This document shows positions 1 to 6,177 of a stretch of 8,101 nt of DNA, piece after piece. The notes under the pieces are model-generated. The model searched no databases and had not been told where the DNA came from. It saw nothing but the letters and a program-made list of their open reading frames with translations. Where the stretch lies: NCBI GenBank assembly GCA_910585765.1, contig CAJUES010000098.1, positions 1-8,101 of the forward strand, in the 5' to 3' direction. This stretch comes from an uncultured Lachnospiraceae bacterium. Lineage in GTDB: Bacteria > Bacillota > Clostridia > Lachnospirales > Lachnospiraceae. The position numbers and the translations under genes are program-made. Each line of letters opens with the position of its first letter. The stretch's first letter is position 1.

Positions 1-2
1 TT

Positions 3-83
3 CGGAAATTTCTGAAGCCTTATAAAACAAGGGATTCGAGTTTCCGAGAGTACACCAATAAGAAGGAAGGTGATGGCATGTAA
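3..83 (+). CDS. C-terminal end of an upstream head/neck gene (partial)
   Basis: From base 3 one forward frame is open for 26 codons and stops at TAA (81-83). The other two forward frames stop within the first 24 bases. The peptide is basic and polar (KFLKPYKTRD, then SFREYTNKKEGDGM). It looks like the tail of a small virion protein. The next start lies 46 nt downstream, the spacing seen between neighbouring genes of one operon. In Mu-like Firmicutes phages the gene before the neck terminator is usually another head-tail connector protein, so that is my guess. The visible part is too short to assign a family. An open frame of this length could also occur by chance. Confidence 0.5.
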   Translation, partial: RKFLKPYKTRDSSFREYTNKKEGDGM

Positions 84-110
84 CAGACAAAAAGTTCGGA
101 CAGACCAGAT

Positions 111-120
111 AAGGAAAGAG
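111..120 (+). promoter_or_regulatory. Ribosome binding site that sets the terminator start
   Basis: A purine-rich AAGGAAAGAG run sits 9 nt before ATG 130 but directly against ATG 121. Its spacing therefore favours ATG 130 as the start of the terminator gene. The upstream GTG 70 and ATG 73 lie inside the end of the previous gene, and their purine run (63-70) is too close to them. Confidence 0.45.
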
Positions 121-129
121 ATGGGATCA

Positions 130-753
130 ATGAACCTGAATGAAGTAAAGGACGTCCTGTATGACGTTGCGTCCGGTTTTTTTGCCGGTGCCTCCGTCAT
201 ATGGGCAGAACAGACCAACACCACACCGCCCCTGCCGTATGTGACACTGAAAATGGGCGGTGTCGGCAGGAACCGTGCCCCTGTTGAGGACAAAGACGAT
301 TTTAACCACAGGTATTATCCGAGCAGTGCCACGCTGGAGATCAACCTGTACACTGCCGGAAAGCCCGTCGCGGCGGGAGACGGGACGGAGGATCCCGGGA
401 CTATGGGATCCACGGACAACCATGTGAATACGGCGGTTTCCGACCTGACCGAATTTTTTAACTACCTGGAATCGGAATACACCACGGACTACCTGACAGG
501 GAAAGGGATTGACATCTGCCTGAACCCGCCGGTACGTGACCTGACCTCGCTGCAGAATAACAGGAGCTACCGTTACCGTGCAATGGCAGAGGCAGCAGTC
601 TCATTTCCGTGGGAAGCCAACAATGCATATGGGACAGGATATATGGCTGATATCCCGGACAGCAGCGGCGGCGGGAACAGAAAGATGGCAGGGACGCCGA
701 TCGAACCGATCAGGAAAGTGGTCACAAAATATAAAGAAGAGGGAGGAAGATAG
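130..753 (+). CDS. Phage neck / tail terminator protein (gp12-like, LIC_12616 family)
   Basis: This protein of about 207 aa probably caps the head-proximal end of the tail and helps join tail to neck. It begins MNLNEVKDVLYDV, followed by a short aromatic/Gly stretch. It then has a Pro-rich strand (TPPLPYVTLKMGG), an acidic loop, and a strand pair (YYPSSATLEINLYTAG). Next come a helix (DLTEFFNYLESEY) and a C-terminal beta section ending in AMAEAAVSFPW. That order matches the neck-terminator fold seen in Mu-like Firmicutes phages. Its place directly before the sheath gene agrees. A Gly/Ser-rich and then Lys/Arg-rich tail of about 45 residues follows the fold and may be flexible. ATG 121 is an alternative start, and a longer open frame reaches GTG 70. 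The sheath start lies 2 nt after the TAG stop. Confidence 0.75.
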   Translation: MNLNEVKDVLYDVASGFFAGASVIWAEQTNTTPPLPYVTLKMGGVGRNRAPVEDKDDFNHRYYPSSATLEINLYTAGKPVAAGDGTEDPGTMGSTDNHVNTAVSDLTEFFNYLESEYTTDYLTGKGIDICLNPPVRDLTSLQNNRSYRYRAMAEAAVSFPWEANNAYGTGYMADIPDSSGGGNRKMAGTPIEPIRKVVTKYKEEGGR

Positions 754-755
754 GA

Positions 756-1853
756 ATGAAGAACAATTCGCTGGATGACATCGTAAAGATCAGTATCGAG
801 ATATCCAGTCCGGCACAGAACATGGAAACGTTTGACACGATCCTGATGATCGTGCGGGAGCCGGAACAGGGCAGCGGCATGGATAGGACAACAGCAGTAT
901 CAGCAGCGGACGAACTTTCCAGCCATGGGTATACAACAGAGGAGGATGCGTATAAGGCTGCCGTAGTGGCATTCTCGCAGACACCGGCACCGGACAGGAT
1001 CTGTGTCTGCGTCAGGAAACAGGCGACGGGTTCCGAGGGTCGCACCACATATGAGAATTTAACGGACACCCTCGTGAGAGCCGCATCGGAGGCGGGCTTT
1101 TACGGGGTATATTTATGCGGTTTTGACGATCCGGAGGATATATCGGCAGCAATGGCATGGGCAGAATCCAACGAGAAGCTGTTTGCATTTGAGTACACTG
1201 ATTATGACAGACTGCCGGTCAGCAACTTCGGATATTACCGCACATTCGGCCTGTATTCCGGGAGTGCAGGCACGGAGACAGGAGATTCGCCCGCGGAAAA
1301 CAGGTTTGCAGCCCTTGCGTGGATGGCAAAGTGTTTTGGATATGATCCGGGTACCGAGACGTGGCACATGAAGGAGCTGGCGGCAATTGTCCCGTCCGCC
1401 CTGAATACGCAGCAGAAGCAGGATCTTGAGTCAAGGCACATAAACAGGTACATGCGTTACGGGGGCTGTAACATCACCACAGGCGGGTATACGCTGGCAG
1501 GCGAGTGGATCGACGTGATCCGGTTCCGCGACTGGCTTAAAGCAGAGATGCAGACGAACATATTCAACGTGTTGAAGGCAAACCGCAAGGTACCCTATAC
1601 CGATGCCGGGATACAGCTCATCGCCGGGAAGATGGAGGAGACGCTCAAGAAAGGACAGTCCGTTGGCGGCATTGCGGAAGATGCATTTGATGCCGACGGA
1701 AACAGGATCTACGGTTTCCGGGTTACAGTCCCGATGGCAGGCGACCTGACGGAGGCACAGCGCAAGTCACGGAAACTGACAGGCTGTAAGTATACCGCAC
1801 GGCTTGCGGGCGCCATCCATGCGGTGGAGATCGAAGGGTACCTGACGTTCTAG
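756..1853 (+). CDS. Tail sheath protein (DUF3383 family)
   Basis: At 365 aa this is a compact contractile sheath subunit, the protein that polymerises around the tail tube and shortens on infection. Residues 10-35 form the N-terminal strand segment (SSPAQNMETFDTILMIV). Residues 60-90 carry the hallmark 'acquire a time-step, then Ala-rich helix, then FSQTPAPDRICVCV' segment typical of DUF3383 proteins. Residues 182-207 (AALAWMAKCFGYDPG) and 216-237 (NTQQKQDLESRHINRYMRYGG) resemble the conserved sheath core. Residues 249-300 form a long amphipathic region (GEWIDVIRFRDWLKAEMQ). The C-terminal strand (AGAIHAVEIEGYLTF) is the expected interlocking arm. A GGGAGG site at 738-743 precedes ATG 756. 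The downstream tube gene supports the assignment. The family call rests on pattern recognition, not a profile search. Confidence 0.85.
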   Translation: MKNNSLDDIVKISIEISSPAQNMETFDTILMIVREPEQGSGMDRTTAVSAADELSSHGYTTEEDAYKAAVVAFSQTPAPDRICVCVRKQATGSEGRTTYENLTDTLVRAASEAGFYGVYLCGFDDPEDISAAMAWAESNEKLFAFEYTDYDRLPVSNFGYYRTFGLYSGSAGTETGDSPAENRFAALAWMAKCFGYDPGTETWHMKELAAIVPSALNTQQKQDLESRHINRYMRYGGCNITTGGYTLAGEWIDVIRFRDWLKAEMQTNIFNVLKANRKVPYTDAGIQLIAGKMEETLKKGQSVGGIAEDAFDADGNRIYGFRVTVPMAGDLTEAQRKSRKLTGCKYTARLAGAIHAVEIEGYLTF

Positions 1854-1895
1854 CCGGTATCTTTCAGAGACAGGTAATTAGAGGAGGAATGCCAT

Positions 1896-2312
1896 ATGGG
1901 CAGCAGAGTGACTACATACAGCCCCAAGAAAGTGACGATCGCACTGGGGCACCATATCGTTACAGGATATGCAGACGACAGTTTTATCACCATCGAACCC
2001 GGCAGTGACGGGACAAGCCATGTTATTGGATCTGACGGGGAGATCGCAAGGAGCCTTGACCCGGCGAGCCTGTTCACCATGAAGATCTCGCTCCTGCAGG
2101 CATCCGCGTCAAACGATTTCTTGAAGAACATGTATGACAAGGATCACGAGGACGGCAGCGGCATGTTTTCGGTGAACATATGCGATATCCTTGGGAACGA
2201 GAAATTTTCCGGCGCGCAGGCATGGGTGACAAAGCATGCCGCATGGAACAGGGGCAAGACGACGAACAACCGTGAATGGGAGATCGTTGTGGCAGAGGGA
2301 TATTTCAGATGA
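1896..2312 (+). CDS. Tail tube protein (DUF3277-type)
   Basis: This 138-aa protein is the likely building block of the inner tail tube. It starts with a basic TYSPKKVTIALG strand. A Gly/Asp-rich GYADDSFITIEPGSDG follows, then a hydrophobic strand and helix (TMKISLLQASASNDFLKNMYD), and it ends REWEIVVAEGYFR. This is the pattern of the DUF3277 phage structural family, which follows the DUF3383 sheath in many Mu-like Firmicutes phages. Its length suits a tube subunit. A strong GAGGAGG (1881-1887), 8 nt before the ATG, fits a highly expressed structural protein. Sheath, then tube, then chaperone is the expected order. Confidence 0.85.
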   Translation: MGSRVTTYSPKKVTIALGHHIVTGYADDSFITIEPGSDGTSHVIGSDGEIARSLDPASLFTMKISLLQASASNDFLKNMYDKDHEDGSGMFSVNICDILGNEKFSGAQAWVTKHAAWNRGKTTNNREWEIVVAEGYFR

Positions 2313-2316
2313 CCGG

Positions 2317-2342
2317 GGATAAAGGTACGAGGATAAAAGTAC
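2317..2342 (+). repeat. Imperfect 12-bp direct repeat in the tube-chaperone spacer
   Basis: GGATAAAGGTAC (2317-2328) recurs as GGATAAAAGTAC (2331-2342), matching at 11 of 12 positions with 2 nt between copies. It lies in the 69-nt gap between the tube and chaperone genes, one of the larger spacers here. It may be a local duplication. No function is evident, and no promoter or hairpin is clear in the gap. The rest of the gap holds the AAGGAGG site for the chaperone. Confidence 0.5.
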
Positions 2343-2381
2343 AGGGAATGGGATCATGGATTTGAAGGAGGACAGGAAAGT

Positions 2382-2927
2382 ATGCAGATGAAACAGTTTC
2401 AGACGACAAAGGAAACGGTCGGGGACATGGATTTTTACATCACGCCGTTTCCGGCATTAAAGGCGGCAAACATATCAGCAGAGCTTGCATCCGTGCTGAC
2501 GCCGGTGATCGGTGCGCTGGCGCCGCTTGCCGTAAACAGTAAGGACGGTGCAGACCTTATGGATATGGATGTCGGTGCGGCAGCCGGGGCAATATCAAAA
2601 CTGTCCCTTGACGGCGACAGTTTTGAAAAACTGATCAGGAAGCTGCTGCTCGGGGGAAACATTGCAGTCGAGATTAGTGATGATTCAGGGAATGTATCAC
2701 AACGCCGGCTTGACGCGGATCTCCTGAACGAGATCTTCTGCGGCGACGTGCAGGACATGTTCGTACTGTGTTTTTATGTGATAAGGCTGAATTTCAGGGG
2801 TTTTTTCAGGAGATTCAACGTCCTCTCTGGAAAAATGCGGGCGTTGAAAGACCAGATGACACGGAAAAATACGGAACATTTGACTACAGACAGTTTGGAG
2901 AGCTCGAACTCCGGTGCTACATCCTGA
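2382..2927 (+). CDS. Tail assembly chaperone, short (G-like) form
   Basis: This 181-aa frame-0 product is the likely lambda gpG-like chaperone that coats the tape measure during tail assembly. The N-terminal half has a beta strand (ETVGDMDFYITPFPALKAAN). Helices with LGGNIAVEISDDSGN follow, then a conserved-looking LLNEIFCGDVQDMFVLCF and VIRLNFRGFF at about residues 117-142. That VxxNFxxFF element is typical of the C-terminal end of G-like chaperones of this phage group, and it ends exactly at the slippery heptamer. Beyond it, 39 basic/polar residues (RRFNVLSGKMRALK, on to a Ser/Asn/Thr-rich end) are specific to the unshifted form and look less constrained. AAGGAGG (2365-2371) lies 10 nt before the ATG, and a second Met is codon 3. 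It sits immediately upstream of the tape-measure gene, as expected. Confidence 0.8.
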   Translation: MQMKQFQTTKETVGDMDFYITPFPALKAANISAELASVLTPVIGALAPLAVNSKDGADLMDMDVGAAAGAISKLSLDGDSFEKLIRKLLLGGNIAVEISDDSGNVSQRRLDADLLNEIFCGDVQDMFVLCFYVIRLNFRGFFRRFNVLSGKMRALKDQMTRKNTEHLTTDSLESSNSGATS

Positions 2928-3070
2928 TCAGGGCACGGCTGGCATCCATGTGGGAGCTGAAAAACGTGTACACGCTTGACGAGATGCTGAAACTGTACGC
3001 GCTACACATGATGGAGGTGGACATTGGAAACGGCAGGGCTGCCGAGATATCCAGGGAGGTGGACAGATGA
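2382..3070 (+). CDS. Tail assembly chaperone, -1 frameshift (GT-like) fusion
   Basis: This product reads frame 0 from 2382 to 2807, slips -1, and resumes at 2807 (CAG) until TGA 3068-3070. That gives 229 aa: 142 shared residues plus an 87-residue extension. The extension (starts QEIQRPLW, then FDYRQFGELELRCYIL, WELKNVYTLDEMLKLYALHMMEVD) is helical, aromatic-rich and protein-like. Its frame is open from 2714, so the shift must occur between there and 2927. No good ribosome binding site precedes a separate start in that frame; the first is GTG 2768. In lambda and many tailed phages the T extension recruits the tube protein while G coats the tape measure, and a fixed G:GT ratio is needed. The stop overlaps the tape-measure start as ATGA. 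The fusion is inferred from sequence and has not been observed. Confidence 0.78.
2801..2807 (+). promoter_or_regulatory. Slippery heptamer T TTT TTC for -1 frameshifting
   Basis: The run TTTTTTC lies in the X XXY YYZ phase of the chaperone frame: 2802-2804 TTT and 2805-2807 TTC, preceded by T at 2801. Both Phe tRNAs could re-pair after slipping back one base, on TTT and TTT. It sits just after the conserved VIRLNF motif and before the -1 extension. Another T-rich spot at 2771-2777 (T TTT TAT) is poorer, because the A-site codon would re-pair badly. Confidence 0.8.
2814..2848 (+). promoter_or_regulatory. Stem-loop stimulator downstream of the slippery site
   Basis: TTCAACGTCC (2814-2823) pairs with GGGCGTTGAA (2839-2848). 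This gives 10 base pairs with a single U-G wobble and a 15-nt loop. It begins 6 nt after the slippery heptamer, within the 5-9 nt typical of -1 frameshift stimulators. It could promote pausing and slipping. A five-base stretch of the loop, TCTGG (2826-2830), matches CCAGA (2852-2856) and might form a pseudoknot. Confidence 0.7.
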
Positions 3071-5136
3071 CCATAAGGGAGATGCTGATCCTTTTTGGAT
3101 TCGACATCGACAGGAACAGCGAGAGCAACGCGGAACGGGGGATAAACAAGCTGAAATCCTTTGCCGTCAATGCCCTTGGCGCGATCGGGATCGGATTCAG
3201 CATAGCCGGAATGGCTTCCCTTGCGGAGGCGGCGGGCGAGGCGGAAGCGATGGAAAGCCAGTTCACGCAGGTGTTCGGTGACATGGAAGACCAGGCATCG
3301 GAAGCCCTGCAGAAGATCGCGGAAGACACGGACATACTGGAAGGGCGCATGAAGGGCAGTTTTTCAAAGATCGCCGCATTTGCAAAGACCACGGGAATGG
3401 ATACCGGACAGGCGCTCGAGCTCTCCGAAAGGTCGATGAAAGCCGTGGCAGACTCGGCGGCATATTACGACCGGTCGATGGAAGAGGTCACGGAGTCACT
3501 GCAGTCGTTCTTAAAGGGCAGCTTCGAACAGGACACGGCACTCGGGCTGTCCTGTACGGAAGTTACCCGGAACGCCGCGGCAAACGAACTTTACAGCAAA
3601 TCATTTAATGACCTTGACGAGGCGCAGAAACAGCTCACACTGCTGAAAATGGTGGAAGACGCCAATGCCGCATCGGGTGCGCTCGGACAGGCTGCGAGGG
3701 AGTCCGATACATGGACGAACCAGCTCGGCAACCTGCAGTCACTGCTGTCGGATCTCAAGGCGGCGGCAGGATCAACATTTTTAAAACCAGCCGTCATGGT
3801 GCTGAAAGAGCTGGGTTCCATCCTTGAACCCTTTGTGCTGATGCTGCAGGAGTTTTCAGAGCGGATCAACGGCGTAAGCGACGACGAGAATATCCTGGTC
3901 CGGAAGACAAAGGAAGTGATGGGGGTACTGAAAACGGTATTCGGCTGGGTTGAAAAGGGTATCAGGTTTGTGGACAGGATCGCCCAGGCGATGGGCGGCT
4001 GGGGCAAGGTGCTGGAAGTGCTGGCGATCGCCGCAGGCATATGGATAACAGCCATGAACTTCAAAAAGATCACGGGTGCAATCAAGGCGTTCACAAAGCT
4101 GCTGAACCCTGCCTACCTGAAAATAATGGCAATCGTGGCGGTCGTCGTCATTCTGGCAGCCATCATAGAGGATTTCATCAGCTTCCTGCGGGGGAATGAC
4201 TCCGTGATCGGGGAAATCTTCAAGGCTGCCGGGATCGACGCGGATGCGGCGCGGGAGGCGATAACCGGCGCGTGGGGCACGGTCAAGGAAAAACTCTCGG
4301 CTGTATGGGAGTCCCTGAAAGCGATTGGAACCAATATATTTAACGGGCTGAAAGCCTTCTGGGAGCGCTGGGGCGATACCATAATGCGTTTTTTTGCGGA
4401 GATATGGGATGCCATATGCAGCAGCATCCAGCCCTTCCTTGATACCCTCAATGCAGTCAGTGTTTTCCTGCAGGATGTTTTCGCGGGAAACTGGGAGAAG
4501 GTCTGGGAGGATATCAAGCAGATATTCTTTTCATTTGTTGAATTTGTGGTAACTTTTATATCCGGCATTGTGGAAGCGTTCATGAACTTTGGCGCCGAGG
4601 TGTTCGGTCCAATGCTTGAAAGGATGAAGGAAGGGTTCCAGGCAGTCGTTGACTGGTTCAAGTCCCTTCCGGACAGGGCAAGGCAGTGGATGGCGGATTT
4701 CGTCAACGGACTGATCGACGGCATAAAGGAAAAGATCGGCGGATTTTTGGACACGATCACCGGCATCGGCGACACCATAAGGGAATACCTGCATTTTTCC
4801 GTGCCGGACAAGGGACCGCTCACGGATTATGAGAGCTGGATGCCTGATTTTATGGAAGGGCTGGCAGGCGGAATCAGGGACAACATACCGCTGATACGAG
4901 CCGCGGTCATGGAGGCATCGGCAGCAATGGCAATGATGGGGAACGCATCGGCGCAGACAGCAGCGCCGGCAGTTTACGGCGGCAGCACGAGCCGTGTGGT
5001 GAACCAGAAGAACGAGTACAATATCAGCGTCAGCGGGACAGATACGAGGGCGGTAAACAATGCCGCAAGCACGATCCGGCAGACCGCGGGCGACAACTCG
5101 GGCGAGCTTGCGAGGGCGCTTGCATATGCAAGGTAA
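3067..5136 (+). CDS. Tail tape measure protein
   Basis: This 689-aa protein sets tail length and probably occupies the tube before ejection. The N-terminal 60 residues are helical and Ala/Gly-rich. Residues from about 60 to 250 form the conserved tape-measure core: QFTQVFGD, then SFLKGSFEQDTALGLS, FNDLDEAQKQLTLLKMVEDA, and SDTWTNQLGNLQSLL. Strongly hydrophobic segments lie near 316-334 (VLAIAAGIWI), 353-372 (MAIVAVVVILAAII) and 487-510 (SFVEFVVTFISGIVEAF). They may be membrane-inserting. Residues 402-560 show Trp/Phe spaced along helices, as in tape measures. Residues 576-603 carry the C-terminal HFSVPDKGPL, then WMPDFMEGLAGGI motif. At about 0.15 nm per residue the tail would be roughly 100 nm, which is inference. 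AGGGAGG (3053-3059) lies 7 nt before the ATG. The ATGA overlap suggests coupling to GT translation. Confidence 0.92.
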   Translation: MTIREMLILFGFDIDRNSESNAERGINKLKSFAVNALGAIGIGFSIAGMASLAEAAGEAEAMESQFTQVFGDMEDQASEALQKIAEDTDILEGRMKGSFSKIAAFAKTTGMDTGQALELSERSMKAVADSAAYYDRSMEEVTESLQSFLKGSFEQDTALGLSCTEVTRNAAANELYSKSFNDLDEAQKQLTLLKMVEDANAASGALGQAARESDTWTNQLGNLQSLLSDLKAAAGSTFLKPAVMVLKELGSILEPFVLMLQEFSERINGVSDDENILVRKTKEVMGVLKTVFGWVEKGIRFVDRIAQAMGGWGKVLEVLAIAAGIWITAMNFKKITGAIKAFTKLLNPAYLKIMAIVAVVVILAAIIEDFISFLRGNDSVIGEIFKAAGIDADAAREAITGAWGTVKEKLSAVWESLKAIGTNIFNGLKAFWERWGDTIMRFFAEIWDAICSSIQPFLDTLNAVSVFLQDVFAGNWEKVWEDIKQIFFSFVEFVVTFISGIVEAFMNFGAEVFGPMLERMKEGFQAVVDWFKSLPDRARQWMADFVNGLIDGIKEKIGGFLDTITGIGDTIREYLHFSVPDKGPLTDYESWMPDFMEGLAGGIRDNIPLIRAAVMEASAAMAMMGNASAQTAAPAVYGGSTSRVVNQKNEYNISVSGTDTRAVNNAASTIRQTAGDNSGELARALAYAR

Positions 5137-5138
5137 GG

Positions 5139-5152
5139 TATGCAGTATGCAG
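5139..5152 (+). repeat. Tandem TATGCAG duplication
   Basis: Two perfect adjacent copies of TATGCAG lie 2 nt after the tape-measure stop, in the 50-nt gap before the Dit-like gene. The duplication brings in two ATG triplets, at 5140 and 5147. It is probably a small slippage event. Confidence 0.55.
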
Positions 5153-5186
5153 GGAGACACAGGCAGCAAGGACAGGAGGCGGGACA

Positions 5187-5783
5187 ATGAGGGTTACAAG
5201 ACCGGTAAGCATCGGCGGAGTCGAATTTGACGTGCTGGTATCATCGAACGAGACACTGGCGGCGGAAGTACCGGATTATCCCGTGGAGGACGGTTTTTCC
5301 GTCACGGACACCATAATCACAAAACCGAAGGAGCTGAACATGACGCTGTACCTGTCGGACAACCCGGTAACATGGTACAACCGCCTGGGAAGCGGTCCCG
5401 GCAGGGTGCAGATGGTGGAGGGGCAGCTCAGGAGCCTATTTGCGGAACGGAAGCTGCTCACGGTACTGACATCGACGGACAGGTACCAGAACATGTGCAT
5501 CACGTCCGTCGGCATCGAGAAGACAAAGGAGAACGGGAGCGGCAGGGGCATCAGCGTGTCCATGAAGCAGGTGAACATTACAGGGAGGCAGACTGCTGGC
5601 GTGCCGGACACATACGGGCTTGGCGGTGCGAGCATGGGAAATGCCGGCACGGCAGGGACAGGCGCGGCGTCCGGCACCGCGTCACAGGCTGCAGGATCAG
5701 GAAAGGATTCCGGAGGAAACTCCCAGAGCCAGAAGAAAGCCTCCCTGCTGTACAATGTTGCTTCCAATATCGGCATTTTTTAG
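5187..5783 (+). CDS. Dit-like baseplate/tail protein with low-complexity C-tail
   Basis: This 198-aa protein lies directly after the tape measure, the usual slot for the distal-tail/baseplate protein that links tube to hub. Residues 1-135 look like an N-terminal Dit-like domain: TRPVSIGGVEFDVLVSSNET, then a polar loop, ITKPKELNMTLYLSD, and a helix (QMVEGQLRSLFAERKLLTVLTS). After that come strands with YQNMCITSVGIEKTKENG and GISVSMKQVNI. From residue 145 it becomes Gly/Ala/Ser/Thr-rich, then Lys-containing, ending in a short hydrophobic peptide (LLYNVASNIGIF). The Dit-like domain call is by pattern and moderately certain. AGGAGG (5174-5179) gives 7-nt spacing to ATG 5187. Confidence 0.7.
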   Translation: MRVTRPVSIGGVEFDVLVSSNETLAAEVPDYPVEDGFSVTDTIITKPKELNMTLYLSDNPVTWYNRLGSGPGRVQMVEGQLRSLFAERKLLTVLTSTDRYQNMCITSVGIEKTKENGSGRGISVSMKQVNITGRQTAGVPDTYGLGGASMGNAGTAGTGAASGTASQAAGSGKDSGGNSQSQKKASLLYNVASNIGIF

Positions 5784-5829
5784 CCGGGATTTTCCGGCGG
5801 AAAGGGAACAGGAAGGGAGCGGTAATGAC

Positions 5830-6177
5830 ATGACGACAAAAATACAGGTGCCGGATAAAAACGATTCTGTCAGCAGGGTGACACTCGCGGGACAGGAATA
5901 CATGATCCGGTTTACGTGGAATGAGACCTGTAAATCATGGAATTTCGGGCTGTACGACATGAACATGAGGACACTGGTCAACAGCATAAAGATCGTGCCA
6001 TACTCGCCCATGAATTATTTTTACAGGACACGCGGACTTCCTGCAGGCACTTTCGGATGTACGTCTGCCAAAAAGGCGGTAGGACGCAGGGACTTCCTGA
6101 CAGGGGACGCGGAGTTCATCTTTATCCCGGACGCCGACCTTGAAGGCTGGGACGCGGAGGAGGCATACAATGGATAA
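5830..6177 (+). CDS. Baseplate plug protein (cyanophage Pam3 gp18-like)
   Basis: This 115-aa protein begins MTTKIQVPDKND, then EYMIRFTWNETCKSWNFGLYD. Further along are VNSIKIVPYSPMNYF, LPAGTFGCTSAK and AEFIFIPDADLEG. The pattern YRFTWN, then SW, then LYD, then a Leu/Pro-rich strand, then a final IPDADL matches the small plug protein fitted between tube and hub in Pam3-type simple contractile tails. This family is also known in other phages as a short hypothetical next to hub and spike genes. The frame is open upstream to about 5620, overlapping the previous gene. ATG 5830 is preferred because GGAAGGGAG (5811-5819) sits 10 nt before it and the upstream residues look out of frame. It overlaps the hub start by 8 nt. 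Confidence 0.75.
   Translation: MTTKIQVPDKNDSVSRVTLAGQEYMIRFTWNETCKSWNFGLYDMNMRTLVNSIKIVPYSPMNYFYRTRGLPAGTFGCTSAKKAVGRRDFLTGDAEFIFIPDADLEGWDAEEAYNG
6156..6163 (+). promoter_or_regulatory. Ribosome binding site that sets the hub start
   Basis: GGAGGAGG lies 6 nt before ATG 6170 and inside the plug coding region. It supports that start over ATG 6140, which would add ten basic residues and has no comparable site. Confidence 0.75.

Noticed and set aside
1..69. Promoter before the terminator gene
   Set aside because: TTATAAAACA near 19-28 looks AT-rich, but it lies inside the upstream coding frame with no convincing -35 partner.
2771..2777. T TTT TAT as the chaperone slip site
   Set aside because: The A-site codon re-pairs poorly, and slipping here would skip the conserved VIRLNF segment.
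2768..3070. Independent 100-aa gene starting at GTG 2768
   Set aside because: No ribosome binding site, and the first residues duplicate sequence better explained in frame 0. The frameshift fusion is favoured.
4113..4823. Long antisense open frame (236 aa), plus a 218-aa one at 4531-5187
   Set aside because: Both lie opposite the tape measure, have no ribosome binding site, and read as biased shadow sequence.
5783..5798. GCCGG/CCGGC hairpin at the Dit-like stop as a terminator
   Set aside because: Only 5 bp, with no following T-run (GGAAAGGG follows), and the operon continues 30 nt later.
5620..5829. N-terminal extension of the plug frame
   Set aside because: Residues are out-of-frame Dit-like sequence, and ATG 5830 has a proper ribosome binding site.
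5372..5833. 153-aa forward frame across the Dit-like gene
   Set aside because: Composition is His/Arg/Gln-rich noise, it lies wholly over a convincing gene in another frame, and has no good start.
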